5,074 nt of DNA, taken from contig DATKTT010000217.1 in NCBI GenBank assembly GCA_035530955.1, positions 1-5,074 of the forward strand. The letters run 5' to 3'. A program made the translations under genes and the position numbers. The DNA comes from Williamwhitmania sp035530955. Its GTDB lineage: Bacteria; Bacteroidota; Bacteroidia; Bacteroidales; Williamwhitmaniaceae. Positions 1 through 5,074 of the stretch are shown here, in pieces; positions within the stretch are counted from its first letter, which is position 1; every line of letters begins with the position of its first letter. The notes beneath the pieces were generated by a model. It saw nothing but the letters and a program-made list of their open reading frames with translations, was not told where the DNA came from and searched no databases.

Positions 1-1
1 T

Positions 2-1117
2 TTTAAAACAAAATTTGCTTGTGAAGTAAAAAATTATGATCCCAACAACTACTTTGAGCGTAAGGAGGCAAAAAGGCTGGACATGTATGCCCAGTATGCC
101 CTCATTGCAGCCGAGGAGGCAGTGAAGGACTCGGGTCTTCAGCTGGAGACTTTAGACCTTGATCATGCCGGGGTTATTTGGGGTTCTGGAATTGGAGGAA
201 TCCAAACCTTTCTCCAGGAAGTTAAAGGGTTTGTCGAGGGTGGTTACATCCCTCGATTTAGCCCTTTCTTCATTCCTAAAATGATTTCGGACATTGCGTC
301 GGGCCACATCTCCATGAAGTATGGCTTCCGCGGTCCTAACTATTCTACTGTATCTGCTTGTGCTTCGTCAACCCATGCCATGATTGAGTCATACAACCTT
401 ATTCGCCTTGGAAAAGCCAAGGTGTTTATTACGGGAGGCTCGGAGGCAGCAATAAACGAAGCAGGGGTTGGCGGTTTTAATGCCATGCAGGCCCTTTCTA
501 CCAACAATGAGCAATACCTTACGGCATCGCGTCCATTTGACGGTACCCGCGATGGTTTTGTGATGGGAGAAGGTGGTGCTTCCCTAATTCTTGAGGAGTA
601 TGAGCACGCCATTAAGCGCGGTGCAAAAATTTACTGTGAGGTTACTGGTGGTGGAATGACTGCCGATGCCTATCACCTTACAGCGCCCCATCCAGAGGGC
701 TTAGGGGCTTCTAACGTAATGAAATTTGCCCTTTCCGATAACAATACTCGCCCGGAAGAGGTTGACTACATCAACGTTCACGGCACGGCTACTCCACTGG
801 GCGATATCGCTGAGGCAAAGGCTATTATTACCGTTTTCGGCGACCATGCTTTTAAGTTGAATATCTCTTCCACTAAATCAATGACTGGCCACCTCTTAGG
901 AGCAGCTGGAGCAGTTGAATCATTGGCCTGTATCTTAGCCATTAACAAGGGGATAGTTCCACCAACCATCAACCACACTACTCCCGATCCGGCCATCGAT
1001 GCGCGGTTAAATCTTACCCTCAACCATGCCCAAAAGCGTGAGGTTAAGGTGGCGTTATGCAACACATTTGGCTTTGGCGGGCACAACTCATCGATCCTAT
1101 TACGGAAGCTTCAGTAA
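2..1117 (+). CDS. fabF: 3-oxoacyl-ACP synthase II (KAS II), 5'-truncated by window edge
   Basis: This is a beta-ketoacyl-ACP synthase of the FabF type. It condenses malonyl-ACP with a growing acyl-ACP in cytosolic type II fatty-acid elongation. The reading frame is open to the window edge: the 27 codons before the first ATG (position 83) encode FabF-like sequence (TKFACEVKNYDP..YFERKEAKRLD), so that ATG is internal. By comparison with E. coli FabF (413 aa, from memory) about 45 N-terminal residues are missing. The catalytic triad is complete: Cys in STVSACASS (codon 359-361), His in NVHGTATPLGD (779-781) and His in TKSMTGHLLGAAGA (890-892). The thiolase-fold C-terminal loop CNTFGFGGHNSS is also present. 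The rnc gene follows after 11 bp, as is usual in Bacteroidota, where acpP normally precedes fabF; that part lies outside the window. FabF rather than FabB is favoured by overall resemblance and gene context. Confidence 0.96.
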   Translation, partial: FKTKFACEVKNYDPNNYFERKEAKRLDMYAQYALIAAEEAVKDSGLQLETLDLDHAGVIWGSGIGGIQTFLQEVKGFVEGGYIPRFSPFFIPKMISDIASGHISMKYGFRGPNYSTVSACASSTHAMIESYNLIRLGKAKVFITGGSEAAINEAGVGGFNAMQALSTNNEQYLTASRPFDGTRDGFVMGEGGASLILEEYEHAIKRGAKIYCEVTGGGMTADAYHLTAPHPEGLGASNVMKFALSDNNTRPEEVDYINVHGTATPLGDIAEAKAIITVFGDHAFKLNISSTKSMTGHLLGAAGAVESLACILAINKGIVPPTINHTTPDPAIDARLNLTLNHAQKREVKVALCNTFGFGGHNSSILLRKLQ

Positions 1118-1128
1118 TTAATTTCAGG

Positions 1129-1914
1129 GTGGTTCCATTTCACCTAAGAAGATTCAAGTCTGAGTCGGACCGAATATTTTATCGGGAGTTTAAGGCTATT
1201 TTTGGCTTTTATCCTAAAAACCTCAACCTTTACAAGCTGGCCTTTATTCATAAGTCTGCCTCGGCAGTGCTAGCATCGGGACAGACGGTCAACAATGAGC
1301 GGTTGGAGTACCTTGGCGATGCCATCATCGACGCCATTATTGCCGATTTCCTTTTTGTGCACTACCCTGAAAAGAGGGAGGGATTTCTTACCAAGATGAG
1401 GGCAAAAATTGTAAGCCGCACCAATCTCAACCAACTTTCGGTTCAAATTGGCATACAGCGGTTAGTGGTATCTCAAACAAGCAGCTCCGCTCACCGACAC
1501 ATATTTGGCGATGCACTGGAGGCCCTCATTGGCGCTATGTACCTCGACCAGGGCTATAATCGCACCCGAAAATTTCTCACGAGAAAAATTCTTAGACGCT
1601 TTGTTGACCTTAATGCGCTGGAACTACTGGAAACAGATTTCAAAAGCCGCATTATTGAGTGGGGTCAAAAACAGAGGAGAAGTGTTACCTTTGACTATCA
1701 TGAGGAGCATGAGCTTCATGAAACCTCTCCCATTTTTTATGCTTCACTCTTTATTGAAGGGGTGCAGGTAGGCGAAGGTCAGGGGTATTCCAAAAAAGAA
1801 GCTGAGCAAAATGCAGCAATGGTGGTGCTTTCGAATGAAGATGAACTTGCTGCATTAGCCCAATCTGGGACTGAGGAATCTAGCATGACCTCGGTTGACA
1901 CTCTTGCAAGGTAG
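1129..1914 (+). CDS. rnc: Ribonuclease III, GTG start favoured
   Basis: RNase III is a homodimeric, Mg-dependent endonuclease that cuts double-stranded RNA, notably rRNA precursors. From the GTG the protein has 261 residues. The nuclease domain spans about residues 17-160 and includes the signature NNERLEYLGDA. Residues E57, E60, D64, D128 and E131 align with E. coli E38, E41, D45, D114 and E117, so the active site is intact. A dsRNA-binding domain follows at about 168-237, ending in the typical GYSKKEAEQNAA helix, then a roughly 24-residue non-conserved acidic/Ser-Thr tail. An ATG at 1057 is in frame but overlaps fabF by 61 bp, and the extra 24 residues it adds are only the shifted reading of conserved fabF codons. 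The GTG lies 11 bp after the fabF stop and gives the N-terminus usual for Bacteroidota RNase III (basic leader, then FGFYPKNLNLYKLAFIHKS). No clear ribosome binding site helps decide. The function is certain; the start is likely. Confidence 0.93.
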   Translation: MVPFHLRRFKSESDRIFYREFKAIFGFYPKNLNLYKLAFIHKSASAVLASGQTVNNERLEYLGDAIIDAIIADFLFVHYPEKREGFLTKMRAKIVSRTNLNQLSVQIGIQRLVVSQTSSSAHRHIFGDALEALIGAMYLDQGYNRTRKFLTRKILRRFVDLNALELLETDFKSRIIEWGQKQRRSVTFDYHEEHELHETSPIFYASLFIEGVQVGEGQGYSKKEAEQNAAMVVLSNEDELAALAQSGTEESSMTSVDTLAR

Positions 1915-1936
1915 GCAGTCATTTAACCTTTAGCGT

Positions 1937-2362
1937 ATGCCCAAAACTGTTCACAAGCTGGATATCCCCTTGCAGACTGCTGCCTTTTTGGGCATTGCCT
2001 GTGCGGAGCCCATTCAGCGGTTATCATGGTTGCTAAACCGATACGCTGGGGCTGAATTCTCCTTTTTTGATATTGCCGACACGGCCGCAGGATCCATCTT
2101 GCAGCCTTTTGCCACCTTCCATTTTTCGACCGATGCAAACGAGCATCATCTATTGCTAATTGCCACACGCAGTGGAGAGAAAAATCTATTGCCCAACATG
2201 AAAAATCTTGACTACCTGCTGGCTTGTACCGGACCAGCTTCCGCGGAGTTAATCATGGAGTGGTGTGCCCAGGTAAAGAAAATCCCTGAAGTAATGGGTT
2301 GCTTTTTGCTTGGTACAGAGAAGGGTGGTTTAAAGAAGCTGGCCTCGTTGCTCATAAAATAA
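1937..2362 (+). CDS. IPExxxVDY family protein (function unknown)
   Basis: This 141-residue protein fits the Bacteroidota IPExxxVDY family, a small protein of unknown function usually encoded directly after rnc, and often before pyk. The family's naming motif appears in diverged form as LLPNMKNLDYLL (residues 84-95), where IPE reads LPN and VDY reads LDY. Other family landmarks are visible: KLDI near the start, an LSWLLNR segment (29-35), LIATRSGEKN just before the motif, and a KKIPEVMGCFLLG segment (114-126) near the C-terminus. There is no signal peptide or membrane segment, so it is probably cytosolic. It starts 22 bp after rnc and is probably cotranscribed with it. A hairpin begins 3 bp after its TAA, and pyk does not follow. 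The family assignment rests on motif layout and gene order; no catalytic residues can be pointed to. Confidence 0.82.
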   Translation: MPKTVHKLDIPLQTAAFLGIACAEPIQRLSWLLNRYAGAEFSFFDIADTAAGSILQPFATFHFSTDANEHHLLLIATRSGEKNLLPNMKNLDYLLACTGPASAELIMEWCAQVKKIPEVMGCFLLGTEKGGLKKLASLLIK

Positions 2363-2364
2363 AA

Positions 2365-2388
2365 AGGGATGGAGCAAAGTCCATCCCT
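2365..2388. terminator. Strong hairpin at the end of the fabF-rnc cluster
   Basis: A perfect 9-bp stem, AGGGATGGA paired with TCCATCCCT, encloses the 6-nt loop GCAAAG and starts 3 bp after the stop codon of the IPExxxVDY gene. Read on the + strand it is followed only by AAATTTA, a weak T-tract. Read on the - strand it is followed by TTTTTATTTTAT, a good T-tract. It probably ends or stabilises the upstream mRNA, and could act in both directions. Confidence 0.7.
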
Positions 2389-2425
2389 AAATTTATGCTT
2401 TGCGATAGGGTTCACCCACCATTAA

Positions 2426-2443
2426 GCAAATTGAAAAGTTTGC
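2426..2443 (+). other. Small hairpin with GAAA tetraloop
   Basis: GCAAATT pairs with AGTTTGC (7 bp including one T-G wobble) around a GAAA loop of the GNRA class. It lies in the gap between the IPExxxVDY gene and the histidine kinase, about 38 bp after the first hairpin. It would be a modest RNA structure in read-through transcripts. No T-tract follows, so it is not a typical terminator. It could be chance in AT-rich sequence. Confidence 0.3.
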
Positions 2444-2512
2444 ACAAAAGCCTACACTTATTTTACTGCTTTTCAAAGATACTCTTTAGGCCACCTCCTT
2501 CAAGAAATCTTA

Positions 2513-2532
2513 TGTTAAACTTTGTTAACGTT
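2513..2532 (+). promoter_or_regulatory. 10-bp tandem direct repeat, possible OmpR-family operator
   Basis: Two adjacent 10-mers, TGTTAAACTT and TGTTAACGTT, match at 8 of 10 positions. OmpR/PhoB-class regulators typically bind as head-to-tail dimers to direct repeats about one helical turn apart, and the operon just downstream encodes such a regulator. The repeat ends 25 bp before a candidate -7 box, so it would cover roughly -59 to -40, a reasonable place for an activator. That RprY binds here is inference. Confidence 0.35.
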
Positions 2533-2557
2533 CTGATAAAAAGATAAATCAATAACC

Positions 2558-2565
2558 TAAATTTG
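2558..2565 (+). promoter_or_regulatory. Candidate Bacteroidota -7 box before the rprXY-like operon
   Basis: TAAATTTG is an exact match to the Bacteroidota -7 consensus TAnnTTTG. It lies 32 bp before the kinase ATG, which would give a leader of about 25 nt. No TTG-type -33 element is seen at the usual distance upstream, which would fit a promoter that needs an activator but equally a chance match. Confidence 0.45.
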
Positions 2566-2597
2566 CAAACTATCAAGCACTTGCTAAAACTTGCCTC

Positions 2598-4241
2598 ATG
2601 AACCGACGCCATATCTGGTTGCTCACAATTATCATTTCTCTTGCTTCTCTTGGTTTAGTGCTTCTGCAAATGCTTTGGATTAGGAACTCCTACCAGATGA
2701 AGGAGGAGGAGTTTGATAGGTTGGTAAATAATACCCTCGATAGAGTAATCGATGAGGTTGAAAAGCAGGAAACCGTTTCTCAGATTATTGATGAAATAAA
2801 ACCTTTCATCAACAACAAAGACGATGGCAAACCTAAGGTGGAGTACGAAATCAGCAAGGTAGAGAAAACACCGTGGAGCATAAGGTCGGTTCAACGAAAG
2901 AGGCAAATTTTTGTTTTTGACAAAGCCGATAGCCTTTTTATTACCCCGAACTACGATATTGTAACCTCCGATTCGGCCAAGTATAGGACTAACAGAGATC
3001 AGCTGATCGCCTTTCCAAACCAAAAGGTAACACGTCCAGAGGTAGAGAACAGCCTTGCCCCGTTGAGCAATCGGCTTACACAAAAAACGGTTTTTGTTGA
3101 AAATATTGTAAATAAGCTGATTCGAGTTGAGTCCACCATTCAGGAGCGAGTGTCGCAGGTGTTGCTCGACAGCCTCCTTCGAACAGAGCTGATGAAGAAG
3201 GGGGTAGATATACCCTACCAGTTTGCTGTTTCGGATGTCAAGGGTACGGTGATTTATAAATCGAAAAATTACCTACCTAAAACTCACTCGCTGTTCACTG
3301 GGTTACTCTTTCCCAACGACGTACTTTCACCCAAGTATTACCTGAGCATTTACTTTCCATCCCAGCGACACTTTATTCTCAGCTCGCTTGGGCTCATTTT
3401 GGGAGCGACTATTATCCTTACGCTAATCATTATTTTTGCCTTTAGCACCACCATATACATCATCATTCACCAGAAACGCCTTTCTGAGATTAAAAACGAT
3501 TTTGTGAGTAACATGACCCATGAGTTGAAGACGCCTATTTCCACCATATCATTGGCCGCCCAGATGCTTATGGATAAAAATTTACCATCAGAACGAAAAA
3601 ATTACGATTATATCTCAAAGGTGGTTTGGGAGGAGAGCCGCCGGTTGGGATTTCAGGTGGAGAGAGTGCTTCAAATGGCCATTTTCGACAAGGGTAAGGT
3701 AAAGCTCAAACGAAAGGTGGTGGATATCCATGCCATTGCAAAAAAGGTTACCGATAACTTTGCCCTACAGGTTGAGAAAAGTGGAGGAATTATCCTCTTA
3801 AACCTTAAGGCTACCGAATCAATGGTAATGGCCGATGAAGTTCACATTACCAACATACTTGCTAACCTGGTGGAAAATGCGCTGAAATATTCTGGGAATA
3901 GACCCGAGATTTCAATCTCCACTGCCAACCATCCCAAAGGTATTTTAATCAGCGTAAAGGATAATGGCATTGGCATTGGCAAGGAGAATCAAAAGCGCAT
4001 ATTTGAGCAATTTTTTCGAGTTCCTACCGGTAATGTTCATAATGTAAAAGGTTTTGGACTTGGACTTAGCTATGTTAAGAAGTTGGTGGAGATTCACGGA
4101 GGGAGCATCTGGGTGGAGAGTGAAATTGGAGTTGGCTCTAAATTCACTATTTTTCTTCCTTGGGAAACTGATACCATGAAACACGCAGAATCATCTTCAC
4201 TATTTAAAAAAATATATAGCAGATGGAAGCAAACAGCATAA
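2598..4241 (+). CDS. rprX: Membrane sensor histidine kinase, RprX-like
   Basis: This 547-residue inner-membrane kinase senses an unknown signal and phosphorylates the partner regulator encoded next. It has a short basic N-terminus (MNRRH) and a membrane segment at about 7-28. An extracytoplasmic region of roughly 230 residues follows (30-258), beginning with a charged, probably helical stretch. The second membrane segment (about 261-290) leads almost directly into the HisKA dimerisation helix, with no visible HAMP linker. The phosphoacceptor is H308 in SNMTHELKTP (codon 3519-3521). The ATPase domain carries the N-box NLVENALKYS (423-432), G1 box DNGIGIG (455-461), F-box FEQFFR (469-474) and G2 box GFGLGL (485-490), so it should be active. 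After the ATPase fold ends near 521, a 26-residue Ser/Lys-rich tail overlaps the regulator gene. Resemblance to B. fragilis RprX rests on architecture, the paired gene and kinase-before-regulator order. The signal cannot be read from the sequence. Confidence 0.9.
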   Translation: MNRRHIWLLTIIISLASLGLVLLQMLWIRNSYQMKEEEFDRLVNNTLDRVIDEVEKQETVSQIIDEIKPFINNKDDGKPKVEYEISKVEKTPWSIRSVQRKRQIFVFDKADSLFITPNYDIVTSDSAKYRTNRDQLIAFPNQKVTRPEVENSLAPLSNRLTQKTVFVENIVNKLIRVESTIQERVSQVLLDSLLRTELMKKGVDIPYQFAVSDVKGTVIYKSKNYLPKTHSLFTGLLFPNDVLSPKYYLSIYFPSQRHFILSSLGLILGATIILTLIIIFAFSTTIYIIIHQKRLSEIKNDFVSNMTHELKTPISTISLAAQMLMDKNLPSERKNYDYISKVVWEESRRLGFQVERVLQMAIFDKGKVKLKRKVVDIHAIAKKVTDNFALQVEKSGGIILLNLKATESMVMADEVHITNILANLVENALKYSGNRPEISISTANHPKGILISVKDNGIGIGKENQKRIFEQFFRVPTGNVHNVKGFGLGLSYVKKLVEIHGGSIWVESEIGVGSKFTIFLPWETDTMKHAESSSLFKKIYSRWKQTA

Positions 4242-4915
4242 AAATTCTACTTGCCGAGGACGATGAGAACCTGGGCATGCTTCTTCGGGAGTATCTAATT
4301 GCCAAAGGGTATGAGGCCGATCTTTTTTCCAATGGCGAAAAAGCACTCGCCGGTTTTTCTCAAAAGCCTTACCAGATATGCATTCTTGATGTTATGATGC
4401 CAATCATGGATGGCTTTACGGTGGCAAAAAAAATTCGGCAGACGGCTCCAACCATTCCCATCGTTTTCCTAACTGCTAAGTCGATGAAGGAAGATGTGCT
4501 GGAGGGTTTTAACTCCGGTGCTGACGACTACATGACCAAACCATTTAGCATCGAGGAACTGGTTGCTCGAATCGAAGCTATTTTGCGCCGAACGCAAGTG
4601 AACCACATGGGGGCAGACGGGCAGATATATAAAATTGGCGAGTACACCTTTGACCCGACCAAGCAAACCCTTATTCATGCAGATAACCTCACAAAGTTAA
4701 CAGCCAAAGAGTCGGAGTTGCTGCTATACCTATGCTCCAACCGAAATGCCGTTGTCGATCGTAGTGAAGTGCTTATGGCCATTTGGCAGGACGATAGCTA
4801 CTTTAATGCACGAAGCATGGACGTTTATATTACCAAACTTAGAAAGTTCCTAAAAGAGGACCAATCCATTCAAATTATTAACGTTAGGGGAAAAGGTTTT
4901 AAGCTTATTTTCTAA
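4223..4915 (+). CDS. rprY: OmpR/PhoB-class response regulator, RprY-like
   Basis: This 230-residue DNA-binding regulator is probably phosphorylated by the kinase encoded just upstream, whose gene it overlaps by 19 bp; the overlap suggests translational coupling. The receiver domain (about 6-120) has the acidic pocket D13-D14 in LAEDDENLGMLLREYL, phosphoacceptor D56 in ILDVMMP (codon 4388-4390), switch T84 in FLTAK and K106 in TKPFS. A short linker leads to a winged-helix domain (about 135-229) with recognition helix ARSMDVYITKLRKFL and the wing INVRGKGFKLIF. As I recall the B. fragilis RprY sequence, these stretches agree closely (DDENLGMLLREYL, YFNARSMDVYITKLRK), so the RprY assignment is firmer than that of the kinase. 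In that family the regulator has been linked to envelope (porin) and oxidative-stress genes; the targets here are unknown. The start at 4223 gives the normal family length. Confidence 0.93.
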   Translation: MEANSIKILLAEDDENLGMLLREYLIAKGYEADLFSNGEKALAGFSQKPYQICILDVMMPIMDGFTVAKKIRQTAPTIPIVFLTAKSMKEDVLEGFNSGADDYMTKPFSIEELVARIEAILRRTQVNHMGADGQIYKIGEYTFDPTKQTLIHADNLTKLTAKESELLLYLCSNRNAVVDRSEVLMAIWQDDSYFNARSMDVYITKLRKFLKEDQSIQIINVRGKGFKLIF

Positions 4916-4927
4916 TGTTCGGAATGC

Positions 4928-4953
4928 TAATTGACCATTGGTCGATTATTTTT
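4928..4953 (+). terminator. Rho-independent terminator after rprXY
   Basis: TAATTGACC pairs with GGTCGATTA (9 bp, one T-G wobble) around a 3-nt ATT loop, followed at once by TTTTT. It begins 12 bp after the regulator's stop codon and is correctly oriented to end the kinase-regulator transcript. The stem is AT-rich at its base, so it may be leaky. Confidence 0.7.
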
Positions 4954-4997
4954 CCTATATTTATAGCAGGGAAATGAAGGATTTTGTTTTTTTCCTT

Positions 4998-5005
4998 TAT
5001 TTTTG
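4998..5005 (+). promoter_or_regulatory. Candidate -7 box for the SiaC-like gene
   Basis: TATTTTTG matches the TAnnTTTG consensus exactly and lies 18 bp before the next ATG, beyond the terminator, as expected for a separate transcription unit. The leader would be only about 10-12 nt. No convincing -33 element is seen at the normal distance, and the T-rich surroundings make a chance match quite possible. Confidence 0.35.
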
Positions 5006-5023
5006 GATAAATTATTCCTGGCT

Positions 5024-5074
5024 ATGAAAGCAATTATTATTGATCCAACTGAGGAAACCCCCAAGGTTGTTCTT
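5024..5074 (+). CDS. N-terminus of a SiaC/DUF1987-like protein, cut by window edge
   Basis: Only 17 codons are visible, from an ATG to the window end with no stop: MKAIIIDPTEETPKVVL. This resembles the start of the SiaC family (DUF1987), where a short beta strand and an acidic-Thr segment followed by TPKV or TPxI are typical. SiaC proteins are small phosphoproteins regulated by a SiaB-type kinase and SiaA-type phosphatase. In Pseudomonas aeruginosa that switch controls c-di-GMP synthesis and aggregation. The gene has no Shine-Dalgarno sequence but follows a terminator and a candidate -7 box, so it is probably its own transcription unit. With so few residues the family call is tentative; that it is a real gene start is more secure. 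Confidence 0.55.
   Translation, partial: MKAIIIDPTEETPKVVL

Noticed and set aside
340..1086. Minus-strand open frames of 90 and 102 codons inside fabF
   Set aside because: They lie opposite conserved fabF coding sequence and show no recognisable protein features.
83..1117. Treating the ATG at 83 as the start of fabF
   Set aside because: The frame stays open to the window edge and the 27 upstream codons encode typical FabF sequence, so the ATG is an internal Met.
1505..1771. Plus-strand 88-codon open frame inside rnc
   Set aside because: It is an out-of-frame reading across the RNase III catalytic and dsRNA-binding regions and resembles nothing known.
2299..2547. Plus-strand 82-codon open frame running from the IPExxxVDY gene into the intergenic gap
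   Set aside because: It begins out of frame inside another gene, crosses the hairpin, overlaps the repeat region and has a low-complexity, non-protein-like composition.
2363..2597. A small RNA or riboswitch in the gap before the kinase
   Set aside because: Only simple hairpins are visible, with no known riboswitch core and no promoter clearly placed to produce a separate RNA.
2655..3083. Minus-strand 142-codon open frame inside the kinase sensor region
   Set aside because: It is antisense to a well-supported coding sequence, with no domain or upstream signal.
3945..4678. Minus-strand open frames opposite the kinase ATPase domain and the receiver domain
   Set aside because: The plus strand encodes clear G1, G2 and receiver motifs there; the antisense frames look like chance.

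Overview
This window looks like ordinary chromosomal DNA from a member of the Bacteroidota, probably Bacteroidales or a relative. Three things point there. The gene order fabF - rnc - IPExxxVDY-family gene is characteristic of that phylum. The two-component pair is of the RprX/RprY type first described in Bacteroides fragilis. Purine-rich Shine-Dalgarno sequences are largely missing before the starts, while TAnnTTTG-type -7 boxes occur in the gaps. All genes lie on the + strand.

Region 1 (2-2388) is a housekeeping cluster. It starts inside fabF (fatty-acid chain elongation, 5' end cut by the window edge). After 11 bp comes rnc (RNase III), most likely from a GTG start, and after a further 22 bp a small IPExxxVDY-family protein of unknown function. 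The tight spacing suggests one transcript. A 9-bp perfect hairpin starts just after the last stop codon.

Region 2 (2363-2597) is a 235-bp gap holding that hairpin, a small GAAA-loop hairpin, a 10-bp tandem direct repeat and a TAAATTTG candidate -7 box shortly before the next gene. The repeat followed by the box resembles an OmpR-family operator plus promoter, which would fit autoregulation of the downstream operon. This is inference.

Region 3 (2598-4953) is a two-gene signalling operon. It encodes a membrane sensor histidine kinase with a large extracytoplasmic domain and no visible HAMP linker, then an OmpR/PhoB-class response regulator that overlaps it by 19 bp. All catalytic and phosphoacceptor residues are present. 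A hairpin with a T-tract follows the regulator.

Region 4 (4954-5074) is a short AT-rich gap with another TAnnTTTG match, then the first 17 codons of a gene whose N-terminus resembles the SiaC/DUF1987 regulatory phosphoprotein family. The window cuts it off.

I found no mobile element, CRISPR array, RNA gene or clearly new system. The most useful leads are the possible RprY operator, the diverged IPExxxVDY motif and the SiaC-like gene beside rprXY.
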